Positions 1 through 12,472 are shown, counted from the stretch's first letter. The stretch is 64,000 bases of DNA from Thamnaconus septentrionalis (GCA_009823395.1 CM020504.1:22182040-22246039); one strand, 5' to 3'. Numbers and translations: made by a program. The notes: generated from the sequence alone by a model not told the origin.

Positions 1-494
1 TTCAACCCGATGTGTCGGGTCAGTCGTGCCGGTGATGTCGCTCAAGATGCCGCCAAGTGTGAGATGCCACTTCCCTCTTCTTAAATCTTTTATTTTTTCT
101 GAAGGTGTGTGTGAGCGAAAAGGAGGTTGTGTTCATTTCTGAGCTGAATCGCTGAGAGGCACGCTCCTCCACCTGTGAGTGCAGATGGGAGGCGGAGCAG
201 AGGGAGCTGACTGATAGAGTGCAAAGTATGAAATGGACTCTTTTTCTGTTATATCTCCTGATTGGTATCATGTTGTAGTGATGACAGGGGGGAGAAAGAC
301 ACGAGGTAGTGTGCTGGGAATGGTCTCCTCGGCTGGGAGATGGAGGGTACTCTCCCTCGGACTGAAGCGGGGCCTTGAAACAATAATTATCTTTAATCTC
401 AGGCAGGTCCCAGGGCTGCTTCTGGCTTCAAGCACCGTGAATCTTTCACAAGACGTGCAGCGGCCTCTATGGCTGTCAGGCGATGAGAGTGGAG

Positions 495-535
<41 letters not shown>

Positions 536-1374
536 GGGTTCTGCTGGGACCGTTTCGTGAACGCTTTGAGGAATTTTTCGACGGGCGGCTGAGCGAGCTT
601 TACGGTGAGGCTAACGAGAGCACTGCGCAAAAAGTTGGCCTCAGCTTGAACATCCAGTCCTGCAGCAGTTGGCGTTCGGCTCTTATGAGTCAGCGGAGAG
701 GCTCGCTGTTGGCTGCGGTAGCTGCTAGCTATCTGTGCACATTAATGAATGACTATGGCCACGTGCCCTTATGAAATAAAGCAAAGTGTAGAGAAGAATT
801 TGTAAGCTGGTTTGGATCACTCACCGAACAGATCCGACTTAGTTGAGCTATTTGTTTTATTAGTAAGCTGAATCAGTCGTCCCTGGACTGTTGGAATTGT
901 GCATGGGGTGAGTTTGCTGCAGAAAAAAAGCTTTTAAATTAAAACAACTCAGCTCAACCAGGCGATCCAGGTTAACTTTCTACTTTCTGCCCTGCAGAGC
1001 TCAGATATATATCGGTGTATATCACCGAGCATTGAGAGAGACATCTTAAATTATTATGAATCTGCTGCGTCAATCACCAAAACCTATTCAGGTTATGTGG
1101 GTTGTTTGACTCTCATGAGTCGGTACTTCTAGAGCCGTTGGCGGTTAAAGCGTCGTCACTTTGACCTTTGGTGCAGAGCCAGCTCATTAATATTTGCCAC
1201 CTTACGATGTCACTGGCTGCTTCCATTTCCACTTTCAGTTCAGTTCAGTCACTGTTTCTGATGCAAAGTTTCAACTGCATATCATGATGCATCAAGAACT
1301 TGGATATTTTGTGATTTCGAGCCTCTGAAATAAAAGAGCTGAATCAGTTGCGATACATGGCACATCTCTCTCTG
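1..1374. other. Unique-looking non-coding DNA with one GT array
   Basis: I see no gene here. The open frames at the left edge and around the GT array are short, have no recognisable domain and read through the dinucleotide repeat on both strands, which yields Cys-Val and His-Thr runs. No inverted termini, tRNA-like boxes or LINE motifs were noticed. The sequence is probably intergenic or intronic; nothing decides between these. Confidence 0.6.
497..531. repeat. (TG)17 microsatellite
   Basis: A perfect TG dinucleotide array of about 17 units. It accounts for the Cys-Val-rich and Thr-His-rich open frames that overlap it on the two strands. Confidence 0.97.
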
Positions 1375-1432
1375 TCCTCCTCTTCCTCCTCCTCCTCCTC
1401 CTCCTCCTCCTCCTCTCCTCTTCTTTCTCCTC
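1375..1432. repeat. (CCT)n trinucleotide and polypyrimidine tract
   Basis: About a dozen CCT units run into a TTCTTTCTCC tail. One strand is almost pure pyrimidine for more than 50 bases. The minus-strand frame through it encodes a glycine run and is a repeat artefact. Confidence 0.95.
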
Positions 1433-1475
1433 GCTGGCATTTTCTTCACAGTGAGCCCATATGATGATTGGCCGC

Positions 1476-1501
1476 TGTGTGTGTGTGTGTGTGTGTGTGT
1501 G
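1476..1501. repeat. (TG)13 microsatellite
   Basis: Perfect dinucleotide array, about 45 bases downstream of the CCT tract. Confidence 0.97.
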
Positions 1502-1990
1502 GAAAGGCTCTCAGACAGACCACTTTGAATTACAGTGAAAGGTAAAAGGGCACCATGTTTAGTTTTTAAGTGCTTCACACTCCATAAGCCTCCATCTGGC
1601 CCCAGAAAATTATAAGGACTCTGCTTCCCTGCGTGTCAGTGGCTTCCTTAAAGCCGGGCTGTGATTCAGTCCAAGTGTTGCTGCAGATTTAATGGGATAT
1701 TATTCATGCAGTGAGACAGACAATAAAAAGTCACCAAGGTTCAAGAGAGAGCGCAAGGGGCGACAATTTTGGGGAGGAATGAGGGGAAAACAGAGTGAAT
1801 GCTCATATTTATTTACAGTTACAGTAAAGGGCAGTTACACAAAAACAAGATAAGTTGATGGGTTTAATGTTCGATCAAGCAGAGGTTTGGTCCGTGCCTA
1901 TTAATTCTCCAGCTTATCAGGAAACCTCATGTTTACTAGGATACATAGGAATTGATTAGATAACATAAAAATTCATATGATTAGAAAAGG

Positions 1991-2081
<91 letters not shown>

Positions 2082-2488
2082 GCTAATTTCACAGCTACTG
2101 TGTCCATCTATAATTCATAACGGTGCATCTCAGTCATTTATTTCTATATCATCAAGGCTCATATATTTAAAACTTTTCATTTCCTGGAAGAATTTTTTAT
2201 TTCCTCTAAAAAATTAAATTAAGTGAAACATCCTAGCAGATTTTACGACACTGTGTAATGGATGTCGAGATGAGAGAGGCCGTTCGCCATATATTTTCAA
2301 CTCCGTGCCACCAGGGTTGGAAATCAAAGAAACACACACGTTCTTTCATCTCCGTTTGTCTGTGAGCTTCCTTCTTCTTCTCCTCACAGGAGAACATTGT
2401 GTTCATGGAGTCGTCGTGTTTTGCGCTCTCTCCCTGGGATCTCTTGAGCGACGGCTCCTGTCACTTTGTCGTGTTTTGTGATAAAGTA
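1502..2488. other. Non-coding stretch around a TAGA array
   Basis: AT-rich, unique-looking DNA flanks the tetranucleotide array at 1991-2081. No frame of interest, no LINE or SINE motif and no terminal inverted repeat was seen. Confidence 0.6.
1991..2081. repeat. (TAGA)22 tetranucleotide microsatellite
   Basis: An uninterrupted TAGA array of about 90 bases (22 to 23 units). Perfect long tetranucleotides of this kind are usually highly length-polymorphic in vertebrates, so the number given here is one allele. Confidence 0.98.
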
Positions 2489-2950
2489 TTAAAGGCACAG
2501 TTCACCCAAAATTAAACTTGAACCCACTTACTTCTCACCACTGTTACATCCACGGAAGCTATGGTGTCATTTCCTCCAGGTAACCATTCTACAGTTTCAC
2601 AGAGGGAAGGAATGTCACCCTGTATGACACAGTGAAAAAAATAGAAATCGTGGCACGCCATAATTCTGCGAGCGTCATGTCATCTGAGTGTCACAGCGAC
2701 TCCTGTTTAAAGCCCAAATATTCCCCATAGCTTCCTACACAGGAGTTCATGTTAGCTCTCAGGATGGAAAGTTCTGCTTTTCTATCTTTGTAAGTATATA
2801 CCTGGGCACTACGCTGGCCACAGTGGATATTTTGGCTAAAAACCTTAGTCTTCTGGACACTTGGGCAACTCCAACAACAGCGGCAAATGGTGGGACAATT
2901 ATTCCTCTCTCTGACTCGACAACAGTTCTGTGGATTATGGAGTCCTTTAA
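2489..2950. mobile_element. Decayed short non-autonomous DNA transposon
   Basis: The left end reads TTAAAGGCACAGTTCACCC, a start typical of many short teleost DNA elements. The right end (2944-2950) is the reverse complement of TTAAAGG, giving a short terminal inverted repeat. The block at 2523-2539 is identical over 17 bases to 57704-57720. Further inside, a segment near 2667-2702 around ATGTCATC aligns by eye with one near 57836-57872, in the same order. The two sites are therefore probably copies of one family. There is no transposase. The superfamily is not determined and the target-site duplication is unclear. Confidence 0.45.
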
Positions 2951-5510
2951 TCTAATTGAATGGCGATCAGAAAGATTGAGCTCTGTATAAAATAAGAGGG
3001 CTGCATTCATGCTTTCTTCAAGTTAGCACAATAAGAGAGAAGTACTGAGAGCAGTACAGTGTGTATAAGAGCCTCCCCCTGGTTGAAGAGGGGGTAAAAT
3101 ACCACACTGAATATTTAGCAGCCCCTCCTGGCTTATAAACAGACCTTACAGAGAATGAATGTGCTCGCCTCCAAATGGTCCCTTTTGAAATTCACATAGC
3201 GCCTCTTTCAGAAAACATCAGTAATAAATGTAATTCCTTCTCCAAATATGTCTCTTATACATTGTAATTTAATGGCATGATGAAGACGGTGAACTCCATG
3301 GTTAGTCAAGCTGCAACCAGGACTAAACTAAGTAATACCGCTCGCACATCTGATCAATTTTGTGTTCCAAAACCTTGAAACAAGGTCTTAATGAGAAAAA
3401 ATCCACTCATGGTCTGATGCCATTTATCCAGTCAGAGTCCCTTAAAATTGAAGTGCGAATGCTGTTCTCTTCCTGCAGGGGAAATTCACACTGTTACTCT
3501 GAGTCACTGAAATAATTACTTTTATTATGTGCTCAGCTGTAGTATGAGGGTGGAGCGGGCACATGTTGGCGGATTGTGTGGGCACGATCAGAGAACACTT
3601 TAAATTTAAATGCTGCTTACATAAACGCTTGGATTTTTTTTTTAAATGTACAGTGTGTCATTTTTACTGTAATGAAGGAAAAAATAGACAAAGAAATTAA
3701 CCTCTTAAAATATTCTTTGTGCAGCACAAAATCCCACATGAATAAAAAGCCTCCAAATGTTTAAAATGGACTCAACCATTATTGAACCAAAGTTTAAAGG
3801 GCACATTTTACATCATTTTCTGATTAATTTGCACCCCCAAAACTCTACAGAGCTCTAGAAAACAGCCTATTTCGCCACAGATCTGCAGCCTGAAGAAATA
3901 AAAAAGTCTCAGTTTCAGCTCCCTGCAAACACTTTGTCGCACCTTCTGCATGTTTGCGGAGGGACAGAAACAATGCAGCTGCGAGGCGTCTCAGTGGGCG
4001 GATTAGGTGGATTGGAGCTGTTTGACATTTACGGCCCATGCGGTTAAATGCTTGAGCCTAGATGTGATAAGCAGACAATGAAGCTGAGGGGCATTTGTCG
4101 CGTGGAAAGAAAGTCCAATAAAACCTTCTGTTAAAAGGCCCAATCTCATGTCAATTTTTGGATCTTTGTTCTTGGATTAGAGTAGATCAGCTCTATTGTT
4201 GCATCGTCATTTTATTACGTGTTAAAAAAAAAAGGCAAAGTTCTTCAGCCGCTCTACCTGCAGTGTAACCACCAACTTATTCACGACCATTTCGGACTTG
4301 TAGCTTTATCGCAAATTGTTGTTGTTGTAATGATGTGTTGAACACTCAACAAACACACAAATTAATGTCACTAATCTGTGAGCGCTATCAGCAAAGCATC
4401 TGCAGCCTTTGCGACATCATTAAGGCCTCATTTCCCGAAGTGTGTGCCATGGTAGACAGGCAAGCTAGAGACACAACACCTGGAGGAAAGTTGAATTCCC
4501 TGTAACGTGGGAACCTTTACAGCGGACATACGGAACATTACGGAAACAGCAGAGCAGCAGCTAACACTGCGTAGGCGCTCTGAGGCCTTTCCGTGGTTGT
4601 TTTGACATGCAGCAGAGTTGGTGAGCACCAGCAGTGCGGCTCCGCTCCTGTCCTTAAGGTTGCCTCCACAGATGCTGCCTTGAATGACTAACGCTTTAAC
4701 AGCCGCCGCGCCATCAACGCGGCCTTGAGAACATCACCTGCTGCAGCTGCTCGCCGCCGCCGCCGCCACCACACCTCCAGAGGAGGAAGCAGCCTCCCGA
4801 TTAGTTTCCCAGGGGTGAATATTGAAAATGTTGTTGTTGAATAAATCCAAGTGTCTCACACCCTCCCGGTGGAGTTTTGCACATTTTTAAACAGGGTTTG
4901 CTGGAGGTGTCTGAGAAAAGAAACCTGTGGAAATGTATTACATGAACAAAAAACCCCGAAACAAAACGAAATAATTCTTGACAGCTATGGAAAATAATAG
5001 GGCGCCGCATCCAAAATCAGATGGTATCGTATATCATACAATACGTATATGGGAGCATCTTGTAATAATTCTGGATTCAAACCTTAACTAATTATCTATA
5101 ATGTAAATAAAATCCATTCTACAAAACAATTTCTATAAGAGAATTTTAATTACTATACAGACAAATATACACTGCATTCAGCTCATGTGTGCACGTGTGT
5201 TTCCCATTCACACATATAGGCAGACTACAATGTCAGGTTAGATCAGATCTTAGAGGATTTTGCGTCCACTGAAAGAGAAAATAAACCAATCGCTCCTATT
5301 CATCCGTGAATACTATAGAATTTGTTGGTTTAAATTTGTGATCCAGTCACTCGTGATATAATTGCTCTGAATGTATAAAACTTACTGGCTTTCCCTCCAA
5401 TGTTATTGTGACACTGAGGCACTGAGGCTATAAAACCACCGACTTTTTATTTGAACAGTGGTCTCATTACTCATTGGGCTCTTTCTTTTACAAGGTGTGG
5501 CACAGTATTT
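2951..5510. other. Unique non-coding DNA with a small CpG-rich patch
   Basis: No gene was recognised in about 2.5 kb. The sequence is mainly AT-rich. A GC-rich patch at about 4680-4800 holds a short CGC run (4752-4770) and several CpGs, but no promoter motif that I can defend. A TTTAAAGGGCACATTTTACA block near 3792 resembles one end of a short DNA element, with no second end found. Confidence 0.5.
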
Positions 5511-5536
5511 GTGTGTGTGTGTGTGTGTGTGTGTGT
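5511..5536. repeat. (GT)13 microsatellite
   Basis: Perfect array. It lies 165 bases upstream of a (CA)19 array in the opposite sense, so the two could pair as an inverted repeat. Confidence 0.97.
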
Positions 5537-5698
5537 CTGTGCGGAAGGCTTTGTATTTATGTAAGGCGCAGACCTGATAGATATTATTTTGAGAACAGGA
5601 CAAATGCATTAAACAAACCAGCGAATGATTCATTCTAATGGAGAATAAATCGGGGACAAATGGGCAAACGCTGAGGAAGAGTCACGTCCCTCCTCATC

Positions 5699-5701
<3 letters not shown>

Positions 5702-5739
<38 letters not shown>
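5702..5739. repeat. (CA)19 microsatellite
   Basis: Perfect CA array followed by ATACACGTGGGC. It produces His-Thr frames on the plus strand and Val-Cys frames on the minus strand. Confidence 0.97.
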
Positions 5740-5746
<7 letters not shown>

Positions 5747-5904
5747 GGGCATGCACACAAATCAAAAGGGCCACTTATTTTTCTAGGCCTCCCCAAAAAA
5801 TGAAAACCTTCCGCCCTCCGTTCCTCATCCTCATTGAACGCTGCAATTTCCCGACGAGCGACAAGTCTGAGGCTGTCATCTTGCGATGGAAGGATCGCGT
5901 TGGG

Positions 5905-6110
5905 CTGTGAACCCTCTCGCAATTAAACAATCATTCGGCAGCAGAGTGAGTGGGGCTCCATTGATAAGGTCATTTAGCTTCTTTCATAACCAAATGATTA
6001 ATTTACATAAATCCAAGATAAAGATTCTTTTCACTGACAATGATAATTACAATCATTATTACCGCTCAAATACCCACATCGTCTGAGTGAATGGACCCAT
6101 AAATTATTGT
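5905..6110. promoter_or_regulatory. Candidate conserved non-coding element
   Basis: This 200 bp stretch carries closely spaced homeodomain- and SOX-like words: CCATTGATAA, ATGATTAATTTACAT, GACAATGATAATTACAATC. It has no simple repeats. Density and balanced composition of this sort are common in vertebrate developmental enhancers. This is an impression from base content only; no alignment was possible, and the stretch could equally be ordinary intron. Confidence 0.22.
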
Positions 6111-6573
6111 ACTTAAGTCATCAAGGCTCCTTCTTTCCTCTCTTTCCCCTCTCAAACTGAACTTGATCGTTTTTGCTGGACTTTTTTTCTGTTATTGTTG
6201 TTTTCTTTGGTCCCTACAAAACTGTAGCCGGCGTGATGTCGTGCTTTTCGCTGCTATGTCACTGAAGCCACAGCAGTCACGTGACTCGCGCAGCCTTGAT
6301 CCTTTCTCGACTCGTTCCAAACATGATGTGAAGACTAAACATGCAAGATGAGGTGCAGGTGTTTGACGAATAGGGAGCTGTGGCGCTGACAAAGGGAGCG
6401 AGGCTGGAAAACTTGCTCCAACCCAGATTTAGAAAAGCTGTGCTTTGAAACGACACACATTGTCAGGGTGAAGGACTGCGGTGCAGCCACCCCCGTACTG
6501 GCTCTCAGGCTTGGACCTGTTTCGGAAGCCCAGATGGTAGACAGAGTGTGTGCTCGCTCGGATCATATGCAGC
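6111..6573. other. Unique non-coding DNA
   Basis: No supported gene or repeat was seen. The overlapping frames on both strands run into the CA array that follows. Confidence 0.55.
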
Positions 6574-6602
6574 CACACACACACACACACACACACACCC
6601 AC

Positions 6603-6699
<97 letters not shown>
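6574..6699. repeat. Long interrupted (CA)n array, 126 bp
   Basis: The CA repeat is interrupted by CCCACACACCCACCC near 6597-6612 and by AAAC at about 6664. It is the longest CA tract of the window. Its interruptions suggest an older array that has been partly stabilised. Four overlapping open frames on both strands are translations of this tract. Confidence 0.97.
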
Positions 6700-6701
<2 letters not shown>

Positions 6702-9700
6702 CTCATGTGCTTGCTAAGACTCACATCCCACGAGTCCCCTAGATTTTCTGCCCCACTGCCCCCGATGTTGAGACCTCATTTTGTCCTGACTTCAACCTCT
6801 CCACCTTCTGCTGTGTCTTGTCCAGCACCGGTCGGCACGGCGGGACGTCTCTCCGCCTCGGTGCCGGTCCGGATGAGGTAATCTGCTGCTCGGTCCACAG
6901 TCAGGTGGCCTCCCGCCGTACAGAACCCAGCTGAGGATTGAACCCATGCAAAGCTGTCACATGGCAAACATTACCAAGGAAGTCATTTCTTATTTATTTA
7001 TTTCTTTTTTTTAACTTTAGCTCTACAGTCGTTTTGTGCTTTTGTCCAGACTTGCCACTACAGTTTGGCGGCTCTAAAAGCTGATGCATAATAATTCTTT
7101 TTTTTTCTTTTCCGTCGTGCTGCTTGTGAGCTGGAGTGCAGCCAATTTTTTAGCCTTAGTGCAGTTTTGTTCTGCACAATAGTTAACGTGGGAATGTTAG
7201 CAACAGAGCTCTCCACAGCCTTGACACTCTTTCAGAAGATCTGGTGGAATAATTCAATGTGTTCTGACCTGAGCAGTCTGCGGCTTCGAATCCATTGGAC
7301 AAGCAATGTCTCTTTTTCATGACGTGTCAAAACCCGTCAGCTGCTGCTTGCTATACTCACAGTGTGGATTGTATACAGATATGTCCAGATATATTGGTAA
7401 AGATTTCTACTTACTTGTTTTACTTACAGGAACCAAAGGGGGCGTGAACTCTGACAGCGATCAGGTCGTGTTTTAGAGGGAATGTAAGACGGCTAATTGC
7501 ACTGTCTGTTTAATGAGTACCCTTTCTTTAACTACCTTGGGGATGGGAGGCTGGTCTCTGCACCTCTACCCGCCATAAAGGCCCCAGTCAAGCTCCGCTG
7601 CCTGTATTTACGACACTCTCCTTCCACTCTTGCGGCTAACCACCAGCGCAGCCCGCCATCAATCTTCCAGTTTCACCAGATTAACCACTCCCTGCTTGAT
7701 ACCCTGGACCGGCTTCCAGAGACGGAATAGGGGAAGGAATATTAATTCTCACCTGAAATCACTTTATCCAAGCACAGCCCCTCTATAATTCAGCAAAGTG
7801 TCAGCTTGATGTGCTCTTTAATGGACTCGCTCCTCGAGTGTACGTTGGTCTCCCTCATTTTAAAAGCTTTAACAGCGAGGCGCCCCGACGCAAACAGTTA
7901 AGCCGACATCTTACCATATGGAGGACACTCTGAGGGTATTTTAAAGGGTTGAGACCCCGCTCAAGATCGTTAGAGCAAATCTGCAAGGTGAGACAGTCCG
8001 GCTTCCGTGGAGAATCTCACACTCGCACGCAATTAATAATTCACCAGGCAAACAAGCGGACATTGATCTGAGAGGGTGCACCTGTAAAGCTAAAAAAGAA
8101 GAGCAACGCACGCGCTCTTGGCCATCAGCGTGGCGTGTGTGCGTCTGGTCTCAAACGACACGTACACAGAGCAAGGAGGGAGCGCGAACACACCATTCCG
8201 CCAGTAAGAAAGAGTATTGCCGGGTGTTTGAAATTCCTCACCAGACCTCCGCTGCTGGCGTCTGCTCATATCGCCCAAGGCCCAAGGTTACCTCCTTTAC
8301 ATGCGTCAACGCATCGCAGCACAACACATACATCACTGTGTGTCATCACTGGCACACGTTCCCAGGCCTCATACCTTTCCTTACAACGTTTGTTCATTAA
8401 GACTGTGGTGAAGACACGTTTCATGGCAAGCCGGGTCATGGCGAACCCAATAAGTCAGAGAACCTCCAGTTATTATCTGGCTGCACTGGTGTCCAGCTCC
8501 ATCGCGTTCCACAGCCCGACTCAACCACAAATCAGGCAGAGAGATCAATCATCACTTTTCCACTGGGTGGTGCCCTTTCGATCCACGAAAACCCTGAGGA
8601 GTTTTCCTGGGTCCACCGGCAGCAGGCAATAAAGCTAAAGGGTTATTGTACAGATAAAATATTGTTGCCACCAAGCATCCGTTTCTGCCACGTCTCACCA
8701 ATCTGAACCCTGGATCAATTTGGCTTGCATCAGAAATCCGTTAGGAGGAGGAGGAGTTCAAAATGAGCCGCTACCGTACCATTTGTCAATACGTCTGCCT
8801 GAGGTGCAGCAGCCCTGCTCAGGAGATGGATTGCTCCCCAAAGCCAAAGGCCACAGGAGAACCGACCAAGAAGGGCCATTCCACCCTGCTACCCACAGTC
8901 TTGCTGTCTAATGAGATTGCTGCAGCAGAGGAAATTCACATTTTGAGTTTTTCCCCCTGTACGACATTAATGAAGCACATTACATTAGCTGCAATGTCCA
9001 CTGGATGGGCGAACCTGGCCTGATCTGGGTCAGCTGGAGAGGTAATAATCTGTTCCTGTCTATTTCCTGTCAGGGAACGATCAGGCGAACAGTTGTCACT
9101 AAAGCACGTTGCTCTCCAACTGGCTGGATTTACAGTGACGCACGTGGACCCACTCTGTCTGCATGAGTTACGTTTGGGAAACGCTTTTAGGATTTAGTGA
9201 GTAAAAAAAGGCTGCACGTTGCCCCCTTGTTTGTAGTATTGACAGGAGAGTTGTACAGAACACACTACCTTTACTGTAGACCAGCTTAGAAAATAGAAAT
9301 GTGCAAAAACAAGTGTGCGTCCGCAATGTATTTTGAAACGCGGGTTATCTAATTTTAAAACACACCTCTATGGAAACTATATGCATTTATTTTCCCTTTG
9401 TGAAGAATGGGGCATTATGGATATAGAAAAAATAAACAACTTCCTGTACCAGTTTTACTAAACATTGCATCTTAGAGATACAGCGAGATTTTCTAGGTTT
9501 ATGCTAAAGTGATTTTGATCTGTGCGACGACAGGCAGAGCAGCCCGCCTGCACATGTCGGCACCCATGTGTCTGTTTGAAATTGCCTGTGTTTATGGGCC
9601 TTTATGGGCCTGATATGGGAAATTATAGGGGCTGAGAATGACCCTCAATTTTAGAGGGGAGGAGAAACCACGAGAGAGCGGCAGTGAGATTGACAGACAT

Positions 9701-9792
9701 TAGAGACAGGTAGCGGGTGATTGGCACAGAGAGAGAGCCAATGATTGATGGGCACGGAAAATGTAACTGATAGTTATGACAGCCTGGCGGTG
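6700..9792. other. 3 kb of unique non-coding DNA
   Basis: I recognise no gene. The 165-codon frame at 8135-8632 has no recognisable domain, overlaps a second frame and has no splice context I would trust. The part at about 7735-8060 is rich in TAAT words and looks like conserved non-coding DNA, but this is only an impression. No transposon ends were found. Confidence 0.5.

Positions 9793-9824
<32 letters not shown>
9793..9824. repeat. (GT)n microsatellite
   Basis: About 13 GT units, then CGTGT. It lies in purine-rich surroundings. Confidence 0.96.
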
Positions 9825-9825
<1 letters not shown>

Positions 9826-10405
9826 TGCATAAGTGAATTGTGGAAGGAGGCGAGTCTCTTGACAGCGCATGAAGTGCAGTGTGACTATCAATACACTCAC
9901 CCCCTCCCCCGTCTTACCCTTTAGCATGTCCTCCCCCTCCCTCCCAATGATGCCCTCCCAATTCCAGTAAGGCCTCCACAATTGTCTTTGTACTCAACCT
10001 GTGCGCAGATTTGTCAGTATTGGAAAAGTTATTTGTCTCAAGTGTTAAATGACTCCTTGGAAAAAACCAAGTGGCCACATGTTCAACCACCAGGCGCCAC
10101 CTGCGAAAATTTAAGGAAAAGCCTTGTTTTCCATTCAGGGTTACGCTATCTATTAAACTTTTGGCGAACCTGTAACCAGAATATTAATTCCTTCCAAATT
10201 TGTTTTTTGTTAGAGACTTTGACAACAGTTTCCATCATTTGTCCTTTTGTACGCCTCGTGCCTGAAATAGTCCCAAAAGCGAGTCACTGGCAATGATGCT
10301 AATAGGATTAGCCAGATAAAAATCAGTTTCCTGAATCGCAGTAACAAGAATGCGCTCCAGTGGGAATGCGTGGGAAAAGGTTGGGACTTATTTTGAGCGC
10401 ATGTT
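9825..10405. other. Unique non-coding DNA
   Basis: No gene was seen. A C-rich stretch at about 9898-9960 has several CCC runs. It is followed by ordinary AT-rich sequence with no motif I recognise. Confidence 0.55.
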
Positions 10406-10410
10406 TTTTT

Positions 10411-10536
10411 TTGGGAGGCGAGGGGTTGGAAGGGGTGGGGGGTGAGGGGGGCAGAAAATGATACATGAATAGAGCACCGCATAAAGCGGCAGGGGGGTGG
10501 GTGGGTGGGGGGTTGGGAGGGTGCGTGTGTGTGGGG
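10411..10536 (+). other. G-run cluster with G-quadruplex potential
   Basis: The plus strand carries two clusters of guanine runs. The first (10411-10452) includes GGGAGG, GAGGGG, AAGGGG, TGGGGGG and GAGGGGGG. The second (10491-10536) contains AGGGGGGTGGGTGGGTGGGG, then GGTTGGGAGGG and a final GGGG. Loops of one to three bases between runs of three or more guanines fit the classical G-quadruplex pattern. What it does in the genome is unknown, and no adjacent gene start is visible. Confidence 0.75.
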
Positions 10537-12413
10537 AGCCTCATCTCTTTTTATGTCTGATGCCAGCGTGTGCGCGCGCGTTTGTCTGTGTATTTCCAAG
10601 GAACTGTGTCCTTCTGTCAGGATTTCTCTCCATCTCAGTAAACCTCTGTAATTACATCCCAACAGAGTGAGGAATTAAACCCAGTTTCATCTATCGGGGT
10701 GATGAATATGACAGCGTGCTGTTATATAGACTTCATATCTGCAGACAAACATGCATAAATCTCCGCCCGTGATGGCGCTGCTCTGAAAGCTGTGTAATTA
10801 AACATCGTTATATGAGAAAGTGAATTAATCTATGGTCCGCGAATGTGCCATTGGGATACGGTTGATGGCAGCCCGCGTTGGGCAGAGGATGATTTAGCTG
10901 ACGAGGCCGGCCGTATAAAACCTGCGGGACTCGGTCGGCAGTGCGCAGAAATGGAGCGTAATTTGCAAAGTCCCCAAATGACGCCACTTATTCACTTTTC
11001 AGGAGATGAGTGTCACATTGATGGCGCAAGGAGAGTCGTGAAGGAAATGAGAGAACAAAGGCAGCCAGTCGCAGGGAACAAAAGAAAAATAAAGAGCCGC
11101 GGCTGCATCTGCTTCCACGTTTATCGCCTTGTATTTATGCATCTGTACTCGTTTGTTCTCGGCTACCTGCTATCCTAAATCGTACCTTCTGGCTTGGGTG
11201 CACCTCTTTGACCTTGATGGTAGAGAGAGGCTCTGTGCACAGTTGCATTGGTAAAACTTCCAGCCGTATCAACCAACCAGAGTCCTGTTTAAAGTCAGTC
11301 TCAAACTTTTTCTCTGTTCCTGGAAACTATTTTGGATGCATCTGCATTATGTCCTCAGAGTTAAATGTTGCGCGGTGGATGCCACAGGAACTAAGCTGGG
11401 AACTACAAAGTGAAGCACAGGTGGTTAGCCGGCATTAGTTAGCAACGTGATGAGCCCAAACTGTGGGTTAATTTGAAATGTTGGCTTTTATTACCCCCTT
11501 GTATAACTAGAACTAATGTAGTCCCCCACGGCTAAAGTATGAAAGACATCCAAACGTTTCTGTACATTCTTCATTATTTTATATCACCCAGTGTTAAGTG
11601 AGTTGTTGAACTCCAGTAGGATGCCTGGCGAGCGCTGCAGCACACGGTGCAGCCGCCACGTATCACATTCATCCACAGTGTGATTCCAGTGTAACTGTAT
11701 TGACTTTCTGCCCCTTTCACAGTTTCTAACAAAGATGATGGTACAGGTAAAAGGTTGTCCGGACTGAGACGCAGAAATCCACGAGGGAAGTGGGCTGAGT
11801 TCGGCTGTAAGACGACATTATTGTGGTTTTTGTCAACTCCCGCAAACACTTGTTATTTTCTGGAGTTGGTGGCTACGGCATATTAGTGGTGTTTCCAGGC
11901 CAGATGAGATGAAGTTCTAGTTCACCACCAGGAGGGTCTAACACACTTTTGGCGCCTGGAAAGCCCTCAAAAGGAAGCACTTGGCACGTGTTCCTTAGGA
12001 CGTCATCCACTTCTCTGTTGTGAGGTTCGTTCCATGAATTCATAAAACACAAATGGAGCGATGTTGGAAAGGGAAACGAAAAACCTTTCCAGTGACGCCA
12101 AATATAACCTTAACGGTGAGGTGACGAGAGAAACAACACTTGCAGCAACAAAAAAAGACAAAATACAAACCGCAAAGTTTAATTAATTGAAAACAAACTT
12201 GCAGTAGGCAGCAAAAATGAAGTGTTTGAGAAATTTAAGCCCAACTGCCAGAGTTTTATGTCCGCGTCTGCGTGCATGTTTGTGAGCATTCTTTCTGCAG
12301 CCGGCTTCAAGACCTATGGGAGCCAATTAGAGTGTAATGCTGGAGATGACAAAAGAGGCTTAGATTGGTGTGTAGCCTCTCACGATCTGCGATGCAACAA
12401 CCCAGCTTGGTTG

Positions 12414-12415
<2 letters not shown>
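10537..12415. other. Unique non-coding DNA, possible conserved stretch at 10670-10850
   Basis: No gene was recognised. The stretch at 10670-10850 contains several TAAT/ATTA words and CATAAAT, and no simple repeats, so it resembles a vertebrate conserved non-coding element. The frames at 10843-11178 and 11208-11438 have no domain that I know. Confidence 0.45.
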
Positions 12416-12452
<37 letters not shown>

Positions 12453-12472
12453 CATGCGTGCGTGTGCGTGTG
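12416..12472. repeat. (TG)n microsatellite with GCATGC interruptions
   Basis: A TG array followed by a mixed CGTGCATGCGTGCGTGTGCG tail. It is an alternating purine-pyrimidine tract of nearly 60 bases and could adopt Z-DNA. The Cys-Val run of the surrounding frame comes from it. Confidence 0.95.

Noticed and set aside
1991..2081. TAGA array as a CRISPR-like or satellite array
   Set aside because: It is a perfect tetranucleotide microsatellite with no spacers or larger repeat unit.
8135..8632. 165-codon plus-strand open frame
   Set aside because: No domain or composition typical of protein, and it is overlapped by another plus-strand frame.
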